Assembly: GCA_019057775.1 (NCBI GenBank)
Contig: JAHLWT010000255.1
Location: forward strand, 1 to 64,000
Direction: 5' to 3'
Source of the DNA: Promethearchaeota archaeon
Lineage (GTDB): Archaea > Asgardarchaeota > Lokiarchaeia > Sigynarchaeales > SOKP01
Length of the DNA: 64,000 bases
The notes beneath the pieces are model-generated. The model searched no databases and was not told where the DNA came from. It was given only the letters and a program-made list of their open reading frames with translations. Position 1 is the stretch's first letter; the number at the start of each line of letters is the position of its first letter. The position numbers and the translations under genes are program-made. Positions 36,884 through 44,453 of this stretch are shown piece after piece.

Positions 36884-37252
36884 TCATAATTTTTGGGATT
36901 CATTTGATATTAGCATATAATGTTTTACATTCTTAATTCTTTTAGATGTTATATATTCCTTACTTTCTAATATGTGTAAATAACTACTTAGAGTATAATA
37001 TGAATTATACTTTCTTTCTTGATCACAAATACTAAACATCTCTTTTTTCGTCAGTATTTTCTTTTTTTCTAATTGCGGTCTTAAAAAATTATTAAAAAAT
37101 TTTCTTGGAATAAACATCTCTTCCTTAGAATAATTTAGAATTTTCTTTATTTTTAATAATTCTAATTTAAAGCTCTCTACGATTTTTATAAATCCTATGG
37201 ATATATTATCTAATTTATTTAAAACGGCGTTTATATCATTTTCGTCGGACAC
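36884..37252 (-). CDS. Small winged-helix-like regulator
   Basis: The product has 122 residues. The N-terminal 45 residues are helical (NAVLNKLDNISIGFIKIVES). Residues 60-118 give a HTH-like pattern (KKEMFSICDQERKYNSYYTLSSYLHIL) with a wing (ESKEYITSKRIKNVKHYML). It is divergent from the methyltransferase gene, with palindromic sites between them, so it is a candidate controller of the locus. The family is not identified. Confidence 0.6.
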   Translation of the reverse strand: MSDENDINAVLNKLDNISIGFIKIVESFKLELLKIKKILNYSKEEMFIPRKFFNNFLRPQLEKKKILTKKEMFSICDQERKYNSYYTLSSYLHILESKEYITSKRIKNVKHYMLISNESQKL

Positions 37253-37276
37253 ATTAATATTATAAAATAATATTAT

Positions 37277-37298
37277 AAAAAGTTACATGTAACTTTTT
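37277..37298. promoter_or_regulatory. Perfect 22-bp palindrome, probable operator
   Basis: The centre is GTTACATGTAAC flanked by A5/T5, with perfect dyad symmetry over 22 bp, 25 nt upstream of the regulator start. The half-site ATGTAACTTT recurs at 37350-37359. Symmetry and location between divergent genes suggest binding by the dimeric regulator at 36884. Confidence 0.7.
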
Positions 37299-37370
37299 CA
37301 ATCATAAAATTGATTTAAAAAACTATGAATTTAATAACTAATTATTTATATGTAACTTTATTAATAATAC

Positions 37371-37390
37371 ATTAAAAGGGTACTTTTAAT
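37371..37390. promoter_or_regulatory. Inverted repeat upstream of methyltransferase
   Basis: ATTAAAAG and CTTTTAAT flank GGTA, forming an 8-bp dyad. It lies just before a TTTATATAG element near 37398-37406 that could be the methyltransferase TATA box, so the dyad may be a second regulatory site. Confidence 0.4.
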
Positions 37391-37443
37391 ATTTTTTTTT
37401 ATATAGAATGAAAAGATACGGATTAAATTTTGGAGGAATATAA

Positions 37444-38367
37444 TTGTCAGACAAGGAAAGATTAATGTTTAGAGAAATAACTCAAGATTTTTCCAATAAT
37501 GCACGAAATTATACAGCTATAGATCAAAAAAAAAAAAGAACCATAACTAATGGAATCCCTCATCCTTTTCTAAAATGGGCTGGAGGTAAAAGACAGTTAA
37601 TTTCACAGATGTATAAATATTTTCCGAAAAATTTTAATAAATACATTGAACCCTTTGTGGGTGGCGGAGCAGTTCTTTTTTATTTGAAACTCAAAATTTC
37701 GGTTATAATTGATATTAATAAAGAATTAGTCAATTGCTACAATGTTATAAAAAATAATGTAAAAGAATTGATAAAATTATTAAAGACTCATGAAAATGAG
37801 AAAAATTATTACTATAAAATAAGAGCTTTAGACAGAGATAAAGAAAAGTTCAACAAATTATCTAATATAGAAAAAGCTTCTAGGTTAATTTATTTAAATA
37901 GATGTTGTTATAATGGTTTATATAGGGTTAACAGTAAAGGGCAATTTAATGTACCATTTGGTAAATATAAAAATCCTAATTTTTGTGATGAAGAAAATCT
38001 ATTTGCTGTAAGTAAGGTATTAAAAAACGTTAACATAATTCATGGTTCTTTTGAAATTTGTTTAGAGCATGCTCAAAAGGGCGATTTTGTTTATTTTGAC
38101 CCTCCATATCATCCGATATCAAAAACATCTTCTTTTACAAGTTACACTAAAGAAAATTTTGGAAAAGATTCTCAACAGAAATTATTCGATGTTTTCGAAA
38201 AATTGGATAAACGGGGTTGCAAGCTTATGTTAAGTAATTCCTATAATGAATATATTCAAAATTTATATAAAGACTACAAAATTATTACTCTGGGTGCTAG
38301 GAGAGTTATTAATTGTAATGCAGAGAAAAGAGGAAATATTAACGTTTTATTAATTTTAAATTATTAG
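37444..38367 (+). CDS. Dam-type DNA adenine methyltransferase (D12 class)
   Basis: This is a 307-residue N6-adenine methyltransferase. The SAM motif FLKWAGGKRQL lies near residue 41, followed by YIEPFVGGGAVLF, the catalytic VYFDPPY near 217 and a TSFTSYTKENF loop. The class alpha order matches Dam/DpnM. The start is TTG after GGAGG. It is divergent from the regulator. GATC would be the default target for the family, but specificity is not readable. No confirmed restriction enzyme is adjacent. Confidence 0.93.
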   Translation: MSDKERLMFREITQDFSNNARNYTAIDQKKKRTITNGIPHPFLKWAGGKRQLISQMYKYFPKNFNKYIEPFVGGGAVLFYLKLKISVIIDINKELVNCYNVIKNNVKELIKLLKTHENEKNYYYKIRALDRDKEKFNKLSNIEKASRLIYLNRCCYNGLYRVNSKGQFNVPFGKYKNPNFCDEENLFAVSKVLKNVNIIHGSFEICLEHAQKGDFVYFDPPYHPISKTSSFTSYTKENFGKDSQQKLFDVFEKLDKRGCKLMLSNSYNEYIQNLYKDYKIITLGARRVINCNAEKRGNINVLLILNY

Positions 38368-38497
38368 ATATATAATTTTCTTTTTTTATTGAATAAATCA
38401 AGAATCAAAGGAATCCAAAAATTTATTATTCTATTATTTTCAATATATAATCAATAATCAGCAAAAAGAATCTTTTGCTTAAATCTAAATCCAAGAT

Positions 38498-39409
38498 ATG
38501 ATTAAAATGAGTTCTATTGATAGAAATATTGAGGAATCAGAACAACCTGTAAGAAATGCCTTTATTTTCTTATTGAATCATTCCAGGTCGCCTGATGCAT
38601 TTTCGAAAGAAGATTTTAAGAATTTTGCAAACTATCCTAATCCAGATAATTTTGATACATATTATTCAAAGAAATTTAGACATTTTTTAGAAGAAGCTCC
38701 AAATGATCAAGGAAAATTCCTGGTTTCAGGAATATTCAAAAAATTTTCTAAGTGGAAAAAGTTTAGAGCATATTATTCACAAAGTTCGAGGATAAAAGCG
38801 AGTTATATAGAAGAATATTTCAAAAAATTAATGATCTTTGAATTTTTTATGCCTTTAACCAATGAAAATGAATTAAGATCATCCTTAGACGAGGTTTTTT
38901 ATAAGGATACTGTTAAATTGGCTTTAAATAGAATTCCTAAGAATGAATTAATTAATGCTATTCCAAAAAATGATGAAGAATCTGAAGTTCAATATATTGA
39001 AAGAATATGTAATTGGATTTCTAAACGATTTGGAGGGTATTCAATTGGAACTGTTAGGGGTAGATTTAAAGTAGATGATTTAAAAACATTTGCAGAAGTT
39101 TCACTTATTAGAGAAAAAGGAGAGGATTATATTATAGATGAGACAACCGCAATTGTACGTTTCATATTTCATATTGGAAATCCAATTATAAATCAAGTAT
39201 CATTTGATTTTGAACAGTTTAATGAAGATTTGAATCATTTTACTCTTACTAGAGAAATGATAGTACAAGTAGGTCAAATTAGGTTTATTTTTAAAAATCT
39301 ATTTGTTAGAAGTATTCTAGACCTTGTTAATGGGGAAGATGAAATTTGGATGTTAGAAAGCGGTATTACTAATCGTTTATATATTTGGAAAAATGACGCA
39401 ACTCAATAA
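38498..39409 (+). CDS. Unknown protein beside the methyltransferase
   Basis: The 303-residue soluble protein is rich in Phe, Lys and Glu and has no recognised catalytic motif or membrane segment. It is co-directional with the methyltransferase, 130 nt downstream. Gene position makes a restriction or accessory role plausible, but I see no clear PD-(D/E)xK, HNH or PLD signature. Confidence 0.65.
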   Translation: MIKMSSIDRNIEESEQPVRNAFIFLLNHSRSPDAFSKEDFKNFANYPNPDNFDTYYSKKFRHFLEEAPNDQGKFLVSGIFKKFSKWKKFRAYYSQSSRIKASYIEEYFKKLMIFEFFMPLTNENELRSSLDEVFYKDTVKLALNRIPKNELINAIPKNDEESEVQYIERICNWISKRFGGYSIGTVRGRFKVDDLKTFAEVSLIREKGEDYIIDETTAIVRFIFHIGNPIINQVSFDFEQFNEDLNHFTLTREMIVQVGQIRFIFKNLFVRSILDLVNGEDEIWMLESGITNRLYIWKNDATQ

Positions 39410-39439
39410 ACAGAAAAATTAAACTAAGTATCTCGAGAT

Positions 39440-40009
39440 TTAAAGACAGTTATCTTGTTGATTACTAGAACCAAAGCTTTTATCAATATAATTTTTTAAT
39501 TTTAATCGACCACTAAAATTCCAGTATCTTATATCTTGCTCGATAAACATCCATTTGATAATTTTTAGTAAGACACTAATATTTTCACCAACATAGAAAC
39601 AAATTTTTTTTTCTTTTAGCCAATTTAAGATGCGATCATCGTCCTCACATATATAAATTTGGTTAATTGCTTTAAAGAGAATGTTAAAATTATTTTGGTT
39701 TTCCTCCTGTTTGTATATTAAATCCTGAATAATGTCCTGATAACTAGGCATCTTATTTAGATCAAGTCTATTCCAATTCTCCATCCATATTTGAAAATCA
39801 AATCCCATCTTATATTGAGCAGGTCTTATTAAATATAGTTTTCTTTCATCTAAAAATTTTTCAACTATGTACTTATATCTAGAAACTAACTTTCCAGTAC
39901 CTTGTCCAGGTTTCTCTTCCATAAATTTAAGCACAACATACTTTCGTAACTCATTTCTCGAATTAATTTTTGGAAGATTCCAACTTGTTGTTATATAAGA
40001 ATAGGGCAT
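39440..40009 (-). CDS. Unknown protein in methyltransferase cluster
   Basis: The 189-residue soluble protein is helical and Trp-rich (FQIWMENWNRLDL, LLKIIKWMFIEQDIRYWNFS). No family is recognised. It converges on the unknown gene at 38498, 30 nt between stops, and follows the LAGLIDADG gene on the same strand. Confidence 0.6.
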   Translation of the reverse strand: MPYSYITTSWNLPKINSRNELRKYVVLKFMEEKPGQGTGKLVSRYKYIVEKFLDERKLYLIRPAQYKMGFDFQIWMENWNRLDLNKMPSYQDIIQDLIYKQEENQNNFNILFKAINQIYICEDDDRILNWLKEKKICFYVGENISVLLKIIKWMFIEQDIRYWNFSGRLKLKNYIDKSFGSSNQQDNCL

Positions 40010-40133
40010 TCAACACTCTCTTGTCAATAGAAACTAATTCATTAAATAATTCTATTATTTTCAATTATTTAAGATTTTACGATTTGATTTTCGTTCTAAC
40101 AAATGATATTAAGAAATATGATTATTATTTATC

Positions 40134-41585
40134 TTATTTACTTCTTTTTTTCCAATAACCGAATGGAGGTTTATTTATCTCATAGCGTTTACAAACTTCA
40201 CTTATTCTTGAATTTGATATATCATATTTCTCCGCAATTTTATATAATGGTATTTCCCATACTAATTTTTTAAGATCTACTAAAAATTCATCAGTTATTT
40301 TCAATTTTGCTCTGTTAATGCATGTTTGTCTCATTCTTTCAGACTTTTCTTCTGGAGTTTCAAAGATCTTCCTTTTTCTAGGCATACTACCTTGGTAATT
40401 TCTCATCATTTCATTGAATAATTTTGCACCTAATGCTAAATCCCAACCCTCTCCTTTAACCTTTCTCCCATTAATAATTGACTCACTTTTCTTATGTCTC
40501 TTTTCGTAATTCATTTTATATTTTTTTTTGATTTGTTCAATAAATTTGATACTACCAGAAGTTATAACAGTTGATCCTTCTGTGCCATCTCCATCATAAT
40601 AACCTAAGAGGAATGCCAAATTTAGTTGTCTAGAACCTAGATCTGGTAATTCTATATTTTTTGATTTTTCTTTACCGATTATAACACCTTGGTTATTTAA
40701 ATGCGTTGAAATTTTATTATTTGTAATCACAAATTCTAGCATATTTCTTCTAGAGGATGGTTTAACATATTTTTCTTCAATTCCTAGTATATTAGCAAGG
40801 CGAAGCACCGCATCCCTTGAATCTTTATCTTTAATATCTAATCCAAAATAGAACCTTATAAATTTCTTTTTGAAAGTTTTATAGGATAAACCACCATCCG
40901 CATAAATAAAACCAAGCCAGTAAGCCATTTCTTTTGTAGTGATATCTTTGAAGTAATCTAATTTAATGTTTGGATGATAATTATGAATATGCAAATTTTC
41001 TTTTTTCAAATTATTTCTTTTTTCATAACTATCAATCAAACTAATTGCGTTTTTACATTTATCCCCAAATTTGGAGAGTAATGAGTCTTTATATTCGCTA
41101 ATTAAATCTGAAGAAAGCTGAAACCTAGAATTTCTATTATAATTTTTCTTGACATAAGTTATATGGTTTTTACTTTGACCTAAATAATAACTCAATTTTG
41201 TATCAGTAAGTTTTTCTTCATAGGATAAAACTTTTTTAGGTAAGAAGACCAACAGTTCTTCTCTTAAGTCATTAATTAGTAGTAATATAGGATATTTTGC
41301 TCCTTTATCATCAATTTTTTTCCTTCTTAAATGTTTTTCTTTAATTTCTAAAACATTTTCATCCCTTGGTTTAAAATCTATTTCGATATCATCATTTATA
41401 CTATTTTCAGGATCATTAGGGATAAAATCAAATGCAATAAGCTCTTCATCGTCTTTCTCCTCATCTAAAGGGATAAATTCACTATCAATTTCTATTTTTT
41501 TTCCAGTGCTATTAGATTCCTTTTTATATTCATCGTAAAAACCATTACATTCTGTATCATCAAATTCTCTCATTATAATTAACAA
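40134..41585 (-). CDS. LAGLIDADG homing endonuclease-like protein
   Basis: The 483-residue protein has two LAGLIDADG helices: YWLGFIYADGG near residue 235 and FLLGYYDGDGT near 326, giving a monomeric two-motif nuclease or maturase. The N-terminal ~85 residues are very acidic; residues 85-220 are unassigned. The C-terminus (KITDEFLVDLKKLVWEIPLY, then YDISNSRISEVCKRYEI and PPFGYWKK) is a helix-turn-helix ending in a PP-GYW motif. It is free-standing, not inside an obvious intron or intein. Confidence 0.85.
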   Translation of the reverse strand: MLIIMREFDDTECNGFYDEYKKESNSTGKKIEIDSEFIPLDEEKDDEELIAFDFIPNDPENSINDDIEIDFKPRDENVLEIKEKHLRRKKIDDKGAKYPILLLINDLREELLVFLPKKVLSYEEKLTDTKLSYYLGQSKNHITYVKKNYNRNSRFQLSSDLISEYKDSLLSKFGDKCKNAISLIDSYEKRNNLKKENLHIHNYHPNIKLDYFKDITTKEMAYWLGFIYADGGLSYKTFKKKFIRFYFGLDIKDKDSRDAVLRLANILGIEEKYVKPSSRRNMLEFVITNNKISTHLNNQGVIIGKEKSKNIELPDLGSRQLNLAFLLGYYDGDGTEGSTVITSGSIKFIEQIKKKYKMNYEKRHKKSESIINGRKVKGEGWDLALGAKLFNEMMRNYQGSMPRKRKIFETPEEKSERMRQTCINRAKLKITDEFLVDLKKLVWEIPLYKIAEKYDISNSRISEVCKRYEINKPPFGYWKKRSK

Positions 41586-41840
41586 TACTTAGTTTTTTAT
41601 TAATAATTTAAAAAAAGATTATATATACACAGACAAAAATCATTGTTACTTTTTCATCTTTAAAACTCCACATTTATTACTTCTATAGAGTTCATAACTA
41701 AAAACCATATAACTAAATTTATTTAGGATTAGTAGGCTTCATTTCAAATAAAACAAATTAGATACTTTTATAAGAAATTACGATTATTTAATGAATTAGC
41801 TTTTTTTTATTTAATAAAAGTTAGTAAATTAGTGATATAA

Positions 41841-44219
41841 ATGCAATTAGAACAAACTACCATTCCAGGTTATAATGATCGCGTCTTGAGAATGAAGAAA
41901 AAAGTCGTGAATGCCCCACATGAAATCTGTATTGAAAGAGCTAAATTTTTTACAGAATCCTATAAAATGACTAAAGGAGAAGATCCCGTTATACGGTTTG
42001 CTAAGGCTATGGACTATTATTTAACAAATATGACGATAAAAATATGGGACGATGAATATATAATTGGTAATCGATGTACTAAATTTGTAGGAACTCCATT
42101 ATTTCCTGAAGCACGAATTGACACGATAGAGCAAGATATTAATATGTATGATACTCGTCCAGTACAGAAACTATTATTAACAGATAAAGAAAGACAATTC
42201 ATAAAAGAAGAGATTATTCCATTTTGGATAAATGAAGAAGAAACAGTCCAAGAAAGGTTTCAGTCCTATTTGACACCGGACCTAAGGGATATTATGGAAA
42301 AGCTTGTTTTTGCTGTAGACGTAGAACTTTCAAGTGGGATTGGACATTTTTTTCCTGGTCACCAAAATGTACTAAAATATGGAATAAACGAATTAATTAC
42401 ACATGTAAGGGAGAATCAAGAAAAGTTTTCCGATGACAACGACAAAATGACTTTTTTAGAATCAGTGATCATTTCATTGAAAGCGATCAAAAAATTTATA
42501 CAAAGATTCTCGACATTAGCCAGAGATATGGCTGAGGATGAAATTGACTCCAAACGTAAAAAAGAGCTGTATGAAATCTCGGATATTTGTAAAAATATCG
42601 CAGAAAATCCCGCACAAAATCTGAAAGAAGCTCTACAATTAATTTATTTTACTCATTTGATTAGTGGTTTAGAAGATGGTGGTTTTGCTATTTCTGTAGG
42701 ACGGTTAGATCAATATTTGTATCCTTATTTTATAGAAGATATAAAATTAGGAAAGATTGATAATGAGGAAGTTCAATTTCTCATCGAATGTTTTTTTATT
42801 AAGTTATCAACTCTATGGAATTATGTAATTAGTAAGGGTGTTGTAGCTGTTGAAGGTCCTCCAATTGCTGAAAATCTAGTAATTGGAGGAATGGATCGCG
42901 AAGGAAAAAATGCCACTAATGAGTTATCTCTAATTATTTTAGATGCGTACACACATATTAAAACCGTACAGCCAACATTTTGTGTTCGAATTCATGAAAA
43001 TACTTCCGAAAATTTTCTTAAAAAGGTCCTAGAATCAATAAAAGAAGGAACCAGTATTACTTTATTAAATGATCAAGTTATGATACCTGGTCTTGTTAAT
43101 CGCGGATTTACTATTGAAGATGCTCGAGAATATGCCCCAGTAGGATGTGTTGAACCTCAGCACCCATATAAATCGTTTGGATCGACAAATGCAAATCAAT
43201 TTAATGTAGTGAAATGCTTGGAATTAACTTTGAATAATGGTGTTGATATGATAAATAGGAAAGCATATGGACTTAAAAATACAAAAGAAGTCACCTCATA
43301 TGAAGACCTTTGGAACAATTTTAAGAAACAAATTAGTCATTTCATTGAATACATGGTAAAAACTATGTATTTTCTCGATAAGGCAATTGCTGAGCTTACT
43401 CCACAACCATTCTTATCTGCAACAATAGATGATTGTTTAAACCGTGGACTTGATATAACTAATGGGGGGGCAATTTATAACTTTACTGGACCTCAATTAA
43501 TAGGTCTAGCCACAACAGCAGACAGTCTAGCAGTAATAAAAAAAGTAGTCTTTGAAGATAAACTACTTACATATAAAGATTTAGTTCAGATGCTAGCTAA
43601 GAATTTCAGAGGTGTTTACAATGGAAGAAAAGGTACTGAGTGGCGAGAAATATTTGTGAATAAAGTCCCTAAATTTGGGAATGATGTTGATTATGTTGAC
43701 GAGATAGCTAGGGATGTCGCAAGATTTTATTGTGAAGAAATTACAAAACATTCAAATTATCGAGGGGGAATGTATAACCCTGGAATTTATTCAACAACAT
43801 TTCACTTGGCATTTGGTATTTTTACAGGAGCTTCAGCAGACGGAAGGAAAAAAACAGAACCTCTTTCAAATGGTATTGGTCCAACGAGTTGTATGGACAA
43901 AAAGGGACCCACAGCAATTCTCAATTCAGTTAAAAAACTCAGAAATGATTTGATGACTAACGGCAATTCATTAATTTTAGCATTTCATCCAAATACTTTA
44001 AAATCGGAGATTTTGATACCACTCATACAAACTTTTTTTATAAAAGATGGTGGTTATCAAGTACAATTTAATGTTGTTGGAAAAGAAACTCTTTGTAATG
44101 CACAAGAAAATCCCCGTGAATTTAGTGGTTTAGTCGTAAGAATTGCAGGGTACTCGGTATACTTTACAGAATTATCAAAAAGTGCGCAAGACGAAATTAT
44201 TGCTAGAACAGAATATTAA
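41841..44219 (+). CDS. Glycyl radical enzyme (PFL/dehydratase family)
   Basis: This is a 792-residue glycyl radical enzyme. The active-site cysteine is in APVGCVEPQH (Cys ~436), and the glycyl radical site is in VVRIAGYSVYFTEL (Gly ~770). The GCVEP form is typical of the dehydratase/C-N lyase branch (glycerol dehydratase, CutC-like and uncharacterised archaeal members); pyruvate formate-lyase proper uses a Cys-Cys pair. The substrate is unknown. It needs a radical-SAM activase, and none is in this window. AGTGAT lies just before the start. It implies strictly anaerobic metabolism. Confidence 0.92.
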   Translation: MQLEQTTIPGYNDRVLRMKKKVVNAPHEICIERAKFFTESYKMTKGEDPVIRFAKAMDYYLTNMTIKIWDDEYIIGNRCTKFVGTPLFPEARIDTIEQDINMYDTRPVQKLLLTDKERQFIKEEIIPFWINEEETVQERFQSYLTPDLRDIMEKLVFAVDVELSSGIGHFFPGHQNVLKYGINELITHVRENQEKFSDDNDKMTFLESVIISLKAIKKFIQRFSTLARDMAEDEIDSKRKKELYEISDICKNIAENPAQNLKEALQLIYFTHLISGLEDGGFAISVGRLDQYLYPYFIEDIKLGKIDNEEVQFLIECFFIKLSTLWNYVISKGVVAVEGPPIAENLVIGGMDREGKNATNELSLIILDAYTHIKTVQPTFCVRIHENTSENFLKKVLESIKEGTSITLLNDQVMIPGLVNRGFTIEDAREYAPVGCVEPQHPYKSFGSTNANQFNVVKCLELTLNNGVDMINRKAYGLKNTKEVTSYEDLWNNFKKQISHFIEYMVKTMYFLDKAIAELTPQPFLSATIDDCLNRGLDITNGGAIYNFTGPQLIGLATTADSLAVIKKVVFEDKLLTYKDLVQMLAKNFRGVYNGRKGTEWREIFVNKVPKFGNDVDYVDEIARDVARFYCEEITKHSNYRGGMYNPGIYSTTFHLAFGIFTGASADGRKKTEPLSNGIGPTSCMDKKGPTAILNSVKKLRNDLMTNGNSLILAFHPNTLKSEILIPLIQTFFIKDGGYQVQFNVVGKETLCNAQENPREFSGLVVRIAGYSVYFTELSKSAQDEIIARTEY

Positions 44220-44348
44220 ATCTAACTAATTGCCTTAGTCTATATTTTCTACTGTTGAGGTTACTTAAAAACTGATTCTTTCAAGAAGAATCATAAATTA
44301 TTTTTAGATATTTTGATTTAAATATATATTAGTAAGTTTAAAATAAAA

Positions 44349-44420
44349 GGGCCTGTAGATTAGTGGAATATCGCTTGGTTCGCAATCAAGAGGTCACGGG
44401 TTCAATTCCCGTCAGGTCCA
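44349..44420 (+). tRNA. tRNA-Ala(CGC)
   Basis: Acceptor GGGCCTG pairs with CAGGTCC, including the G3-U70 wobble that is the alanine identity element. The anticodon stem CTTGG/TCAAG encloses TTCGCAA, so the anticodon is CGC. The T arm is ACGGG-TTCAATT-CCCGT, discriminator A, no encoded CCA. No intron. It lies just upstream of valS. Confidence 0.95.
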
Positions 44421-44453
44421 TTTTTAGATAAAGATTATTTAATTTGATTTAAT

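Noticed and set aside
40134..41585. LAGLIDADG protein as an intein or intron-encoded endonuclease
   Set aside because: No host gene halves, splice junctions or intein blocks flank it; it is a free-standing gene.
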